Shown here: piece after piece, positions 49,047 through 59,379 of the stretch
Position numbering within the stretch: position 1 is the stretch's first letter
Layout: every line of letters begins with the position of its first letter
DNA from: Prevotellaceae bacterium MN60
Lineage (GTDB): Bacteria > Bacteroidota > Bacteroidia > Bacteroidales > Bacteroidaceae
DNA length: 64,000 bases
Direction: 5' to 3'
NCBI GenBank assembly: GCA_900199555.1
Contig: FZQZ01000001.1
Coordinates: forward strand, 557,245 to 621,244
The notes under the pieces: generated by a model
What the model was told of the DNA's origin: nothing
The model's input: only the letters and a program-made list of their open reading frames with translations
The model's database searches: none
Position numbers and translations under genes: made by a program

Positions 49047-50909
49047 ATGAAACGTATCATACTTGCATTATTGTTTTTGCCTCAATTGGCATATGCACAA
49101 TATAGGGCAAATGTGTTTAACTTGGAGTCTTCTAACAATGTTTCTCAAATGGATATTAAGGAAACATTTGGCAAGGATACGACCATCATCTTTAGTGAAA
49201 AGCCTATTATTTCTGGTCTATCGATATCTGGCACAGCCATTTTAAATAATGATAACGATAGTTACATCAGAATCACATTAGTGGATGAATATAACTACGA
49301 GTTCCTTGTATACGAAAACTATCCTGCGCTTTCTGATGAATTGACTTCCACATTCAATAATGTTGCACTGGAAACGGTCCTATTGGATGATATTACTCCT
49401 CAATACCTGAAAATCAATTTGCTTAATGCGTCGTTAAGCTTAGATGCCATCAGCATATCCATTTCCTCAGGGATTAAGAAACATAATACGAAGAATCCTG
49501 CAACCATACAAAAAGCACAGACGCAGTACATCATAGACAAATTAAATGCTAATCTAAAGAAGAAAAACATGACTTGGCGTGCAGGTATGACTTCTATCTC
49601 AGAATTGACTTATTCAGAAAAAAAGGATATGTTCGGAGGCACAGTTCCTGAACTGTATGGTTTTGAGCATTATGTTGGAGGAGTGTTTGTTATGCCTGGC
49701 GAGTATCTTAACACTCCCAAAGCAGAATCTTCAGATGTAGAATATGTTACTGAGTGGGATTGGAGAAACAGACATGGGAAAAACTGGATGACACATATAA
49801 AGGAACAAAATTTCCCCCATACATGTGGCTCATGTTGGGCTCATGCCGCAGTTGGTGTTTTGGAGACATATATGTATCTTTATTATAATACAATCTTCAA
49901 TATAGACTTATCAGAAGAAGAACTTATATCGTGTACTCAGTATGGATGTGGTGGTAACGCATTAGAGCAAGATGCATTTGATTATATTAAAGCTTCTGGA
50001 ATTGTTAGTGAAGGATGTTTTCCATATACCGCTCAGAAAGAAGATTGTAGTAAAAAATGCGTTTCCCCGTCAGAACAAATCTTTATAGAAGATTACGGAT
50101 ATTACATCGTGACAGAGGACAGCATGAAACGGCAATTGTTTAGAGCACCGATAACTCTCGGTCTAAACACATGGCATCATTCCATGGCATGTATTGGTTA
50201 TAAAAAAATAGCTGTCGGAAGTAGTATATATGATGGATATTCGAGTTCCACTGAAGAGACAATTGATTTTGCTTCACATGCGAATATTATAGGAAGAACT
50301 GCATGGCTGGTTAAAAATAGCTTTGGATTAGATTGGGGAAACGGAGGCTATGGATATGTTATCGTAGATGCAAATAATATTAATGGCAATTGTTTCCTTA
50401 AAGGACGCATAACAAGTCTAAAAATGACAGATGATAATATTGTCTGTGAAGATGCAGATGGTGATGGACTGTATTTCTGGGGATTGGGACCTAAACCTGC
50501 ACATTGTCCTTCTTGGGTTCCCAACACACCAGATGGTGATGATCATGACATTAATTCTGGTGCATTGGATAATTATGGGAATCTTGAAGAGTTACCAACA
50601 GGTAAGACAATAAACGCCCCTATAACATACATGTCAGATTGCACCATCGACTATAGGTTAGGCGTCGTAAAAGAAGGTATTCTAACAATTAAAAGGACAG
50701 TAACATTGGAAGAAAATGCGAGAATTAGAGTCTGTGAAGGTGGCACGCTTGTCGTTGATGGTGGTACACTTGAAAATGCTGATATAACGATGGTGCCTGG
50801 AAGTACCCTAATCGTAAAGAATAATGGTAAAATCAAAATGGCTACAGAAAAAGAATTTCATGTACCTGTAGGAGCGATTGTTAATATTGTTAGTGGGGAA
50901 ATTAATTAA
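49047..50909 (+). CDS. Secreted papain-like (C1) cysteine protease
   Basis: The 620 residues start MKRIILALLFLPQLAYAQ (signal peptide), then about 225 residues of N-terminal pro-region, the C1 active-site motif FPHTCGSCWAHAAVGVLE (Cys near residue 260), the His in LGLNTWHHSMACIGY (near 376) and the Asn in AWLVKNSFGLDWGNGGYGYV (near 422). A C-terminal beta part (about 470-620) with DADGDGLYFWGLG (calcium-site-like) and repeated VxxGGTLVVDGGTL strands follows. ATG 49047 is chosen for the signal peptide; the track start would add residues upstream. It is probably a surface or exported protease. Confidence 0.88.
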   Translation: MKRIILALLFLPQLAYAQYRANVFNLESSNNVSQMDIKETFGKDTTIIFSEKPIISGLSISGTAILNNDNDSYIRITLVDEYNYEFLVYENYPALSDELTSTFNNVALETVLLDDITPQYLKINLLNASLSLDAISISISSGIKKHNTKNPATIQKAQTQYIIDKLNANLKKKNMTWRAGMTSISELTYSEKKDMFGGTVPELYGFEHYVGGVFVMPGEYLNTPKAESSDVEYVTEWDWRNRHGKNWMTHIKEQNFPHTCGSCWAHAAVGVLETYMYLYYNTIFNIDLSEEELISCTQYGCGGNALEQDAFDYIKASGIVSEGCFPYTAQKEDCSKKCVSPSEQIFIEDYGYYIVTEDSMKRQLFRAPITLGLNTWHHSMACIGYKKIAVGSSIYDGYSSSTEETIDFASHANIIGRTAWLVKNSFGLDWGNGGYGYVIVDANNINGNCFLKGRITSLKMTDDNIVCEDADGDGLYFWGLGPKPAHCPSWVPNTPDGDDHDINSGALDNYGNLEELPTGKTINAPITYMSDCTIDYRLGVVKEGILTIKRTVTLEENARIRVCEGGTLVVDGGTLENADITMVPGSTLIVKNNGKIKMATEKEFHVPVGAIVNIVSGEIN

Positions 50910-50916
50910 TTGTTTT

Positions 50917-52230
50917 ATGTTTATGAAAAGGAATATCGTCAAATTCAAAAGGCTGATAGCATACATAGTATGCATGTTCGTGCTTATGTCTGTCAATGCT
51001 CAGGAAGTAACTGTTAACGGGCTGAAGTACTATCTGTTTCCAGAAACACATGAGGCTGTTCTTAATCATATGAATGAATGGCAAGGGGAACTGACAATAC
51101 CTTCAGAAATTAGTTATAATGCTAATACTTATATCGTAAATGGAATCTCGATAATGGCATTTACCAATTGTAAAGAATTAACAAAGGTAAGAATCCCCAA
51201 GACAATAGACCATGTGTTGCATTATCTTATTGGAGATGGTAATGGAGGTTTTCCTACTTATTATATGAATCCATTTGATGGTTGCTCTGCTTTGGAAATC
51301 ATAGAAGTTGAAGAGGATAATCCAATCTTTAAGACGGTTGATGGAGTGCTTTTCAACAAAGACGGTACTCGTCTTTATTGTTACCCGGCAGGAAATAAGG
51401 CTGAAACATATGTTGTCCCGGAGCCCGCTGTATGGATTGGAGAAGGAGCTTTTGGATACAATGAAAACCTCGTTGCAATAGAACTTCCTACAATAGTCGA
51501 GAAATTATATAGCGGTTTCTCTGGCTGTACAAGATTGGAAAGTGTAAATTTACCAGATAACTTAGCTGTCATGAATAATGGTATGTTTTACAACTGTCAT
51601 AGCTTGAGGTCGATAGATATTCCCTCTGGAGTAACTAACATGGGGGGTAATATTTTCCAAAATTGTTATTCTTTGGAATCAATACTCCTACCCGAGAACA
51701 TCAGCACTATTGATGATTATGCTTTTTACAATTGCACCAGTCTTAAAGAAATTGTACTACCTTCATCATTAAGAGTTATATCAGGTTCTCTGTTTGCGAA
51801 CTGTTGTAATTTGAGAGCCGTTACCATTCAGAATGGAGTTACAGCTGTTTATGACGAGGCATTTAAGGATTGTTCTTCATTAAAAGATTTGGATTTACCT
51901 GCAAGCATTACATACATAGGTGATGATGTCTTTAGTGGTTGCAAGTTTGATCATCTTATCATCAGAGGTAGATTAAATTATCCTAGCAAATACATATTTA
52001 ATGGATTAGACACGTCTACCCCTATCTATACTATTGCCTCACAAGTCGAAGAGCTCAAGAAAATCTATGAAGGAGAAGTCTTACCTTTGGAAGCATACAT
52101 AGATGGTATTGAACAAATTAAACGTCATCAGCCATCAACTCACGTTTTCGACCTCCAAGGTCGCCGTCTGAACGACAAGCCTAATAAGGGCGTGTATATT
52201 CAGAATGGCAAGAAACTCGTGATTAAGTGA
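50917..52230 (+). CDS. BspA-like leucine-rich repeat surface protein
   Basis: The 437-residue protein has a signal peptide (IAYIVCMFVLMSVNAQ) and about nine BspA-type (LRR_5/TpLRR) repeats, for example VKIRIPKTIDHVL-like segments, FSGCTRLESVNLPDNL, FYNCHSLRSIDIPSGV, FQNCYSLESILLPENI and FYNCTSLKEIVLPSSL. The C-terminal VFDLQGRRLNDKPNKGVYIQ tail is the same kind of sorting-like end as in the Omp28 protein at 44570-46831. BspA-like proteins bind host or extracellular ligands. The ATG at 50917 (or 50923) is preferred because the longer frame overlaps the C1 protease. Confidence 0.85.
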   Translation: MFMKRNIVKFKRLIAYIVCMFVLMSVNAQEVTVNGLKYYLFPETHEAVLNHMNEWQGELTIPSEISYNANTYIVNGISIMAFTNCKELTKVRIPKTIDHVLHYLIGDGNGGFPTYYMNPFDGCSALEIIEVEEDNPIFKTVDGVLFNKDGTRLYCYPAGNKAETYVVPEPAVWIGEGAFGYNENLVAIELPTIVEKLYSGFSGCTRLESVNLPDNLAVMNNGMFYNCHSLRSIDIPSGVTNMGGNIFQNCYSLESILLPENISTIDDYAFYNCTSLKEIVLPSSLRVISGSLFANCCNLRAVTIQNGVTAVYDEAFKDCSSLKDLDLPASITYIGDDVFSGCKFDHLIIRGRLNYPSKYIFNGLDTSTPIYTIASQVEELKKIYEGEVLPLEAYIDGIEQIKRHQPSTHVFDLQGRRLNDKPNKGVYIQNGKKLVIK

Positions 52231-52284
52231 GCGAAGAACTGAACAAAGTGCAAATTGATGGTAAAATAACGATTAGTATTAGAT

Positions 52285-52328
52285 AATTCAAGCAGGCTGA
52301 AATTGATAAATTTCAGCCTGCTTGAATT
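52285..52328. terminator. Bidirectional terminator between LRR and TamL genes
   Basis: AATTCAAGCAGGCTGAAATT-GATA-AATTTCAGCCTGCTTGAATT is a 20-bp perfect stem with a 4-base loop, placed between convergent genes. Confidence 0.92.
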
Positions 52329-52352
52329 ATACGTAAATACTATTCGAAGTAT

Positions 52353-54719
52353 CTAGAAGGGATAACCAATAGCGAAGTGGAGGGTGTGGCTGCCCTTGAA
52401 ATGGGGAACATTATAGAAGCCAGACTTTTCGGTTTCGTAAGGCAGGTGGAGCGCGACACCCCAGTCGAGACGAAGCACGAGGAAGTCGAGATCATAACGA
52501 AGACCGAGACCTGTGCCTATAGCCATCTCACTGAGCAGATTCTTTGCCTTGAAACGGGTGGTGACACCTGGAGTATCTGCAAGGACACCCGTATTGGCAT
52601 CGCGAAGCGTCCATACGTTACCACCATCGAGGAAGATGGCTCCATGAAGACTGCCAAAGAGCTGGCGACGATATTCAAGGTTGAGCACCAACTTGACATC
52701 ACCATTCTGTACAAGATAACTGGTAGCCTTGTCGGCAAGACCGGGGAAACGTCCAGGACCTACACCACGAACCGTAAAGGCTCGGATACTGTTGGCACCG
52801 CCCACATAGAAGAGTTCACTACTGGGTGCCCAGTCACTATTTCCATAAGCATAAATAACGCCCGCATTGGCATGAGCCACGAGTTTAGAATGGCTGTCAA
52901 GCGGCCACGTCTTGGTAATATCAGTTTCGAGTTTCAAGAACTGAGAATAGGGATTCTTGAACATCTGCTTGTCCTTGTCATTCCACTTCTTGCCCAGTGC
53001 CATATCATAGAGTGCCACACCATTGCCCGACTCAGAGAGCGTGGTCTCCCAACGCAGAGGATGAGAAGAATTGAGCGAACGGGTGTAGGTATAGGTATAG
53101 CGCATCTCAGGAATAAAGAAGTCTTGCATTGTTGCCCACAAGTATGGGTGGGCTTGCATCACAGCATCAAACTCGCTGGTGCGGCTATTCATAAACTGAT
53201 AGCGCACACTGAGCGGAGAGAACTCATGACGACTATTCTCTGAAGTCTGCCAGCGATAGGTCCACTCTCCACTTACCACATGCATCTTGTAATAGCCAGG
53301 GCGATAGATGACATCGGTAGCAATCTTAGCCAGTGTGGTAGGTGTGCTATAGAAGCGACGACGACGGATGCGACGGCCGTTCTCATCACGACGCACACGA
53401 GAGCGACTATTGCTGAAGAAGGGGGCAATGATGCGGGGGAACTGTACCGAGGCATCGGCACCATACTCATAGTTGTTCATTGATGAACCGTTGCTGGTGG
53501 CCCACTCGTAAGAGCCATGCACATTGACATCAATCTTCTCACCACCACGGAAGGCATTGCGACGGGTGACACCCATTCTCAACTCAGGACCCATACGGCC
53601 AATGCTGCGAGCATTGAAGTTGGTTTCTACATAGAAGTCCCACGGCTTGTCGAAGGTACAGTTGAGCGTAAGGTCAAGGGTATCGCAGGCAGCAGTGGTG
53701 TCACGAGGAGTAAACTGGAACTCGGTCATCGAGAAGAGTCCCATGGCATTGATCTTGCTGGTAGTCTCCAGATAGTCTGAATAGCTATATGCCCGACGAG
53801 GGCGCAGCTTCATATCAGCCAACAGGACACGAGTACGGATAGGCTGTTTCTTACCAGAATAGCGCACAGTAAAGAAACGACTATGAGTAGAATCAGTGGG
53901 TTGCTCCATGAACGACTTCTTCATGTTGATATTGATGCGACCGATATACCACGGATGGGTGGCTGCAACGGGTACATCCTTAGCCATGCGGAACTGCAGC
54001 TGTGCCTTGCCGTCAACGACAAAGGTATCGGCTAAGTAGGAAGCATAGTCGGGCTGATAATAGTAATAGCCATGATTGCGCAGCAGGGTGCTGACACGCT
54101 GGCGCTCAGCATCCAAAAGAGAAACCACAAAGGGGTCGCCACGATGGATATGGGCTTCGCGCAGAGAACTCTGTATCAGACTATCGGCTTCAACAGGGAA
54201 ATCGAAATAGCCTACAGAGTCAATCATATACAGGCGTCCCGGCTCTACATTATATTGTATCTTCGCCATCTTGGGATTCTTCTGTCGGATAACCTCATAG
54301 CCCACCTTGCCATGGAAGTAGCCATGATTGCGCAGCACATTCTGAGCCACTGAGGCACGCAGTTCGGGATTGACCCACGACATCAATACAGGCTGACGAC
54401 CAAAGGTCTTGGTCATCCAATGGGCAAAGAGACCGTTATGCTTGGAATAGGTATTATATACTGACACACCAAAAGAGAAAGGCAAACGGTAGTAACTACT
54501 GCCAAAGATGGAGCCATTAGGGGCTGTAGCCAGTGCTGCCTCCACCTCTTCTTGCGTTTCGATGAGGTTTTCGTTCTGCTCTGCATCCTGCCAAGCAATC
54601 GTCTTTAAGCCCGTAAAGAGCTGATCATCATCGGGAATGCCCTTGGTCATAGAACACGAGATGACCAGAAGGCAAGAGGTAAGGAGCAAGAGGTAAGAAG
54701 TGAGCTTATTTCTTGTCAT
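52353..54719 (-). CDS. tamL: TamL: lipoprotein BamA/TamA-type outer membrane assembly protein
   Basis: The 788-residue protein begins with a lipoprotein signal (LTSYLLLLTSCLLVISC), which is the mark of the Bacteroidota TamL variant of TamA. POTRA-like repeats follow (about 30-330, with GRLYMIDSVGYFDFP and YIGRININMKKSF) and a C-terminal 16-strand barrel with VGGANSIRAFTVRGVGPGRF near 660 (RGF-type motif) and GTGLGLRYDLDFLVLRLDWG near the end. Part of the signal peptide is encoded by heptamers. It overlaps tamB by 14 bases. The pair supports assembly of outer-membrane proteins or lipid transport between membranes. Confidence 0.92.
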   Translation of the reverse strand: MTRNKLTSYLLLLTSCLLVISCSMTKGIPDDDQLFTGLKTIAWQDAEQNENLIETQEEVEAALATAPNGSIFGSSYYRLPFSFGVSVYNTYSKHNGLFAHWMTKTFGRQPVLMSWVNPELRASVAQNVLRNHGYFHGKVGYEVIRQKNPKMAKIQYNVEPGRLYMIDSVGYFDFPVEADSLIQSSLREAHIHRGDPFVVSLLDAERQRVSTLLRNHGYYYYQPDYASYLADTFVVDGKAQLQFRMAKDVPVAATHPWYIGRININMKKSFMEQPTDSTHSRFFTVRYSGKKQPIRTRVLLADMKLRPRRAYSYSDYLETTSKINAMGLFSMTEFQFTPRDTTAACDTLDLTLNCTFDKPWDFYVETNFNARSIGRMGPELRMGVTRRNAFRGGEKIDVNVHGSYEWATSNGSSMNNYEYGADASVQFPRIIAPFFSNSRSRVRRDENGRRIRRRRFYSTPTTLAKIATDVIYRPGYYKMHVVSGEWTYRWQTSENSRHEFSPLSVRYQFMNSRTSEFDAVMQAHPYLWATMQDFFIPEMRYTYTYTRSLNSSHPLRWETTLSESGNGVALYDMALGKKWNDKDKQMFKNPYSQFLKLETDITKTWPLDSHSKLVAHANAGVIYAYGNSDWAPSSELFYVGGANSIRAFTVRGVGPGRFPGLADKATSYLVQNGDVKLVLNLEYRRQLFGSLHGAIFLDGGNVWTLRDANTGVLADTPGVTTRFKAKNLLSEMAIGTGLGLRYDLDFLVLRLDWGVALHLPYETEKSGFYNVPHFKGSHTLHFAIGYPF
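54667..54701. repeat. Heptamer tract encoding the TamL signal peptide
   Basis: On the minus strand CTTACCT-CTTGCTC-CTTACCT-CTTGCCT (7-bp units) encodes the Leu/Thr/Ser core of the lipoprotein signal peptide, including the lipobox region. Confidence 0.75.
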
Positions 54720-57700
54720 GTCTTTCTATTTTTAGGGTGTCAGTAGCTACAGGACGAATAACAGGCATAGCAAGCGGGCTCTCGTCCTTGAAGCGGAAGA
54801 TATCTTTGAAGTTCTGCAACGTGCGACGCCAGATAAAGCCACCACCATACTTTTGGGTATAACCATCGAGCCAGTCGTAAGAGTTATTCTCGAAGAAGAG
54901 GCTGAGATACTTATTGGCAGTATCGTCGAGGCGATATTCCAGTGATACGTTGTCGAAAAATGAGTTATTGCGGTTGCCAGGCAGTTCGGCACCCGTGGTA
55001 ACCTTACCACCCACAGCCAGCTTCAAACGGTTGTTGAAGAAGCGCTTGGCAAACTTAAACGAGTAGTCGGTATGTGTCTCACCCGTAGCATCGGTAGAGT
55101 TGTCCATGCCAAAGGAGAGGTCGAGCGTGCGCAGGGCATTGCCCGTAAGGTTGCTAATCTCAGAACTGAGGAACGAGCTGAGGGCAGAGTTCATAGAGAA
55201 CGGCTGCGTATTGCCATCAGCCAGATACATACCAGTGGTAAGCATCGTTACTGCCAACTTTCCTCGTTGTTCTACGCCCATCGTCTGCAACTCACCATGC
55301 AACTGCATATCCTCGGGTGCATCGAGCGTAAATTCAAGGCCCATATCATTGAGCGTACGAGTGATAACTACGCCACAATCGAAGGCCACACTGCGCCCTA
55401 CTCCATTGGTACTTGTAACGGTGGCTTTGGTATGCTCTACAGCAGTAATGTTAAGCGTAGGATTCATCGGCTCACCCGTAAACTCGATATACGAACCATC
55501 CTGGATGATAAAGGTCTTCAGCGGGATGATAGGTAGCGCATACTTCATCTCACCATTAGAGAGGGTATAGCGACCTGTCAACTGCAGATTGTCGGCAGGA
55601 CTATAAAGCATACGCAGCGTGCCACCGCCCATCAAGTCGATATAGTTAGTGTGGTCGGCATTCAGGTAAGCCACGATATGTGCACCCTTAGATACATTCA
55701 TCGTCATATCCATGCGGAAGCCATTGATAGGTGGACGCTGGACAATGGTTTGGGTGGTATCGCTAAAGTCGGTAAACTTCACCAACTGGTCGAGCTGATT
55801 ATCGGTAGTGATAGGCGAGTCGCGCAGGATATAGCCCATATCAGTAGAGCCCAGCACATCCAGACGACCACGCATGTTGAGGTTTTCGAGCGGACCAGTG
55901 ACGTTGGCAAAGACATTGACGAAGGCCTTACCATAGGCAACACTCTTGGCATGCTCCTTGGCACCGACAATCTGGAAATTGTTAGCCTGCATACGCAGGT
56001 TGACCATGATATGATCGAGGTCGCTGAAGTTGACATTGCCTTGTACGTTCAGCGGATTGTCGTTATGGGCATAGACGGTGAAGTTTTCAAACAATAAGTT
56101 AGAGTTTTGTATGCGCACAGGGTCATCATCAAAGCGCAACTTAACACCATAAGGAATACTCTCCAGATAAGACTGAGAGAGGTATATCTCACCATTGACG
56201 ATAGGTTTAGATGCAGTACCCTTCACCGAGAGTTCGCCTTCGCCATAACCCTGCAAGCCACAGAGCTGGTCGGGCACGAAACCATTGATGATACTGAGAG
56301 GCAGATGTTCCAACTCCAACTTGGCATCAAAATGTCCTTCGACAGTTTGTCCATCAGTATTGGTAAGGGTATTATAATAGGTACCCGTAAAGAGACCAAT
56401 CTCCTCGTCGTCCATCATCAGGCGAGCCTCTACGGCATGGGCATCGTCTTCTTTCTGCAGATAGACAAGTTCGGTACTGATATTGCCGATAGGACAGCGC
56501 TCATAGGTCATGCCACGCACACCCATATCGCTGACAACGGATATCTGTTTGTTGGCATCCTGGATAACGTGGAAGTCACCACTCATCATACCCGACATGC
56601 GGGGAGCATAAGGAATGACGGAGGTAATCTCTTCAAGGTTGAACTGATGGAGCGAGATGGTGATGTCTTGCAAAGCGGTGGGATCACTCTCCTCTGAGTA
56701 TATCTTCACACCCATACCATCGTCGGCACGCAAATCAACCTTAGCCTTGACTTTGCCGGAAGCACCGAGGAAGATGTAGTTGTCTTGATTAACGGCAAAC
56801 TCCTTATAGCCAAGGGTAGGACGAGCGGGAACAAGATGGATATTGATACCATTATCCACCACCTCGGCAGCAGCACCAATACGGGCACCCAACTTGCCGT
56901 CGGCATCGTAATAGCGCACACCAAGGGTGGCACCACGCTCTTGCAGAATGCCATCGAACAGGGCGTTGAAGACAAACTGCGGATTCTTCTTATTGTTGCG
57001 TACCTGTCCGCCAAAGGAGAGGCGCTCAGCACGTTGTATCAGATTAAAGGTAATCGTATCGATACGTACATCGCTGACTTCCAGCGAATGGAGATAGCCA
57101 TTACCATTAATACCAGTAACGGGCGAGGTAGAGAGGTCGAACAGCATATTCTTAAACTCAACATCTGCACTACTCTTAAGAATGGTAGCTAAAGGATTGT
57201 CGCTCTGGCTCTCCATGTGGACCTTCATATCGGGTAATAGATGGCGCAGAGCGGGCTGATTGATAGTCTTACGCTCCAGCTGTGCCATGGCGGAGTCACC
57301 TAATACCATGAACTTCTGCATAATCTGCTCATAGTTGCCACTGGCATCAAGCTTCACGATGAAGTCGCCACTCTGGACATGGGCATAGGTAGTATCGGGT
57401 GTTGTCTTGAGCAACAAATCAACGGCGGTAGGACGATAGACATGACTGGAATCACTGATGGTAAGGTCGTTGACCAATCCCATGATGTTGTGATTCAGCT
57501 TTAAGTCGGACTGTACATCGAAATGACCACACATACCGATAGATAACGGATTCTCTACGAAGCCCAGCTTATAAAGGTCGAGGGTACGGAAGTCGGTTGA
57601 CAGTGTGCCATCGAAACGGGTGGTAGAAAGCAGGGCATCGAAGTTGACAGCACCATTGAGCAGCGCATTATGACTGAGCAATTGTGCATGAGCCTTGCCA

Positions 57701-59376
57701 TTGCTGACCTGTGCATGGGCAGTAATCTTATCCAAATTCCAACGACCATAGCCCAGATGATGAATCTCGCCATCGGCCTGTAGGGTGGTGCGTGGAGAGA
57801 AGAAGTCGAAACCTTGTCCCTTCGCCTTCAGGTCGGCACTGACGGTATAGATAGAGTCGTGAGGCATGAAGTGGTGGACATTGAGGTCGCGAATGCTAAC
57901 ATCGGCATTGTAGCGCATTGCGCCAGCATGGAAAGCGCCTTTGCACTTGACCACTCCCCTGCCCTCGCGAGCCACGATATCAGCAGCATACTGCTGACCA
58001 TCGGCCTTGATACGACCTTGAGCAGAGAGGGGTGGAATACGATAGTTGCGCTGCATGTCGCGAGGCAGCATAGCCATCACGAAACCAAGATTCTGGGTAC
58101 GGGCAGTAAACTGAACATCAGCACGCAGACGATTGGGGTCATCGAGGTTGGCAGCAAAGCCTGTAGCCGTAGCATAGAAAGCGGTAGGCAGTGAGACTTC
58201 GACATCTTGGAAGTCCATGTGCTGCATATTGCCACGCAACAAACCACTCACACTCAACGGATATTCGGGCCAACGCTGACGGAAGGATGCTGGCATGTCA
58301 GCCATAAAGCGCATCAGGTCTTGCTTGCCCAGTTGGGCATTCATGCGCAGACGCATCTTACCTGGGTCTATCTTCTCCATCAACGAGAAGGGCATATCAA
58401 GTTCTACATCGATATCGCTATCGGGAGTTGACAGGCGGAACTTAGGCAGGCGTACACTGCCATTATCCATGACTACTGGACCAGAGAGGTGGGTAATCTG
58501 CAAGCCACTCTTCTCCTTGAGAGCTACCTGACGGATGTGCAGGCGCATGATGGGGTCGTGATAGTAGATAGAATCGATGCCTATCTGGAGATCAGACAGG
58601 TCGATATGGTTATAGTCGAGCCCCTCGATGCGGGGTTCAAAGTTCTGGTCGTATTGCAGGCGACCATGGTTTAAGTCAACACTGCCCACGGTATAGGTCT
58701 GGGACTCCAAATCGATATTGGCTTCACGCGCAACGAGATCGCCAAGATGGGTATGAACACTCATCGTATCGCCAGGCATGTGGAGCGCCAAGTCGGAGCG
58801 TAAAACAGAGACGCTATCAATATGTATCTTCCAGAAGTTCTCGCTAGTAGTGGTGTCTTCGGGTACAGAATCGTTGAGCTGTACATCAAGAGAGGCATCT
58901 TCCAAACGGGTGCCATTGACCTCAACGGTCTGCTGGTCGAGGTCAATACCTTTGCTGGCAAGGTAGAGACGACTGAAACGGCCCTTCACTTTGGCAGCGG
59001 CAACAAAGTTGGCTGTATTAATGCTGGTATTGGTAACCTCCAGTTCGTTGATGACAACCTTGCTACTGAACAAGGGCATCAGCTGGACATCAACAACCAT
59101 ACGCTCGACATCGGCGATGGTATCTTTCTTTAATTCGGTAACAGAGGTAGTGTCTGGTGCCATGACACGGAACTGGTCAACGGCTAAATCCAAGGGGAAA
59201 GAGAGGTTGACACGACCAACGGTGATGTCCATACCAGTCTTCTCGGAAGCCACAGCGGCAACCTTATCGACAGCCCAGTTCTGGACTGGTGGCAGGTAGA
59301 GCAATACCGTCAGTATGACAAACAGCAAAACTGGACTTAGCAGGATGCCCAGAATCCACCAGAACACTTTCTTCAT
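54706..59376 (-). CDS. tamB: TamB translocation and assembly module protein
   Basis: The 1556-residue protein has an N-terminal inner-membrane helix (WWILGILLSPVLLFVILTVL), a very long beta-rich, AsmA-like body predicted to span the periplasm as a groove, and a C-terminal TamB (DUF490) domain with YTLSNGEMKYALPIIPLKTF, IEFTGEPMNPTLNITAVEHT and LTGNALRTLDLSFGMDNSTD. Such proteins bridge the inner membrane and the outer-membrane TamA/TamL partner and move lipids or proteins. The length is typical for Bacteroidota. The rluA stop lies 3 bases upstream of the start on the same strand, so rluA-tamB-tamL are probably one unit. Confidence 0.93.
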   Translation of the reverse strand: MKKVFWWILGILLSPVLLFVILTVLLYLPPVQNWAVDKVAAVASEKTGMDITVGRVNLSFPLDLAVDQFRVMAPDTTSVTELKKDTIADVERMVVDVQLMPLFSSKVVINELEVTNTSINTANFVAAAKVKGRFSRLYLASKGIDLDQQTVEVNGTRLEDASLDVQLNDSVPEDTTTSENFWKIHIDSVSVLRSDLALHMPGDTMSVHTHLGDLVAREANIDLESQTYTVGSVDLNHGRLQYDQNFEPRIEGLDYNHIDLSDLQIGIDSIYYHDPIMRLHIRQVALKEKSGLQITHLSGPVVMDNGSVRLPKFRLSTPDSDIDVELDMPFSLMEKIDPGKMRLRMNAQLGKQDLMRFMADMPASFRQRWPEYPLSVSGLLRGNMQHMDFQDVEVSLPTAFYATATGFAANLDDPNRLRADVQFTARTQNLGFVMAMLPRDMQRNYRIPPLSAQGRIKADGQQYAADIVAREGRGVVKCKGAFHAGAMRYNADVSIRDLNVHHFMPHDSIYTVSADLKAKGQGFDFFSPRTTLQADGEIHHLGYGRWNLDKITAHAQVSNGKAHAQLLSHNALLNGAVNFDALLSTTRFDGTLSTDFRTLDLYKLGFVENPLSIGMCGHFDVQSDLKLNHNIMGLVNDLTISDSSHVYRPTAVDLLLKTTPDTTYAHVQSGDFIVKLDASGNYEQIMQKFMVLGDSAMAQLERKTINQPALRHLLPDMKVHMESQSDNPLATILKSSADVEFKNMLFDLSTSPVTGINGNGYLHSLEVSDVRIDTITFNLIQRAERLSFGGQVRNNKKNPQFVFNALFDGILQERGATLGVRYYDADGKLGARIGAAAEVVDNGINIHLVPARPTLGYKEFAVNQDNYIFLGASGKVKAKVDLRADDGMGVKIYSEESDPTALQDITISLHQFNLEEITSVIPYAPRMSGMMSGDFHVIQDANKQISVVSDMGVRGMTYERCPIGNISTELVYLQKEDDAHAVEARLMMDDEEIGLFTGTYYNTLTNTDGQTVEGHFDAKLELEHLPLSIINGFVPDQLCGLQGYGEGELSVKGTASKPIVNGEIYLSQSYLESIPYGVKLRFDDDPVRIQNSNLLFENFTVYAHNDNPLNVQGNVNFSDLDHIMVNLRMQANNFQIVGAKEHAKSVAYGKAFVNVFANVTGPLENLNMRGRLDVLGSTDMGYILRDSPITTDNQLDQLVKFTDFSDTTQTIVQRPPINGFRMDMTMNVSKGAHIVAYLNADHTNYIDLMGGGTLRMLYSPADNLQLTGRYTLSNGEMKYALPIIPLKTFIIQDGSYIEFTGEPMNPTLNITAVEHTKATVTSTNGVGRSVAFDCGVVITRTLNDMGLEFTLDAPEDMQLHGELQTMGVEQRGKLAVTMLTTGMYLADGNTQPFSMNSALSSFLSSEISNLTGNALRTLDLSFGMDNSTDATGETHTDYSFKFAKRFFNNRLKLAVGGKVTTGAELPGNRNNSFFDNVSLEYRLDDTANKYLSLFFENNSYDWLDGYTQKYGGGFIWRRTLQNFKDIFRFKDESPLAMPVIRPVATDTLKIERHDKK

Positions 59377-59379
59377 AAC

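Noticed and set aside
52377..53243. 288-residue open frame opposite the TamL gene
   Set aside because: Antisense shadow of the outer-membrane barrel; no family pattern.
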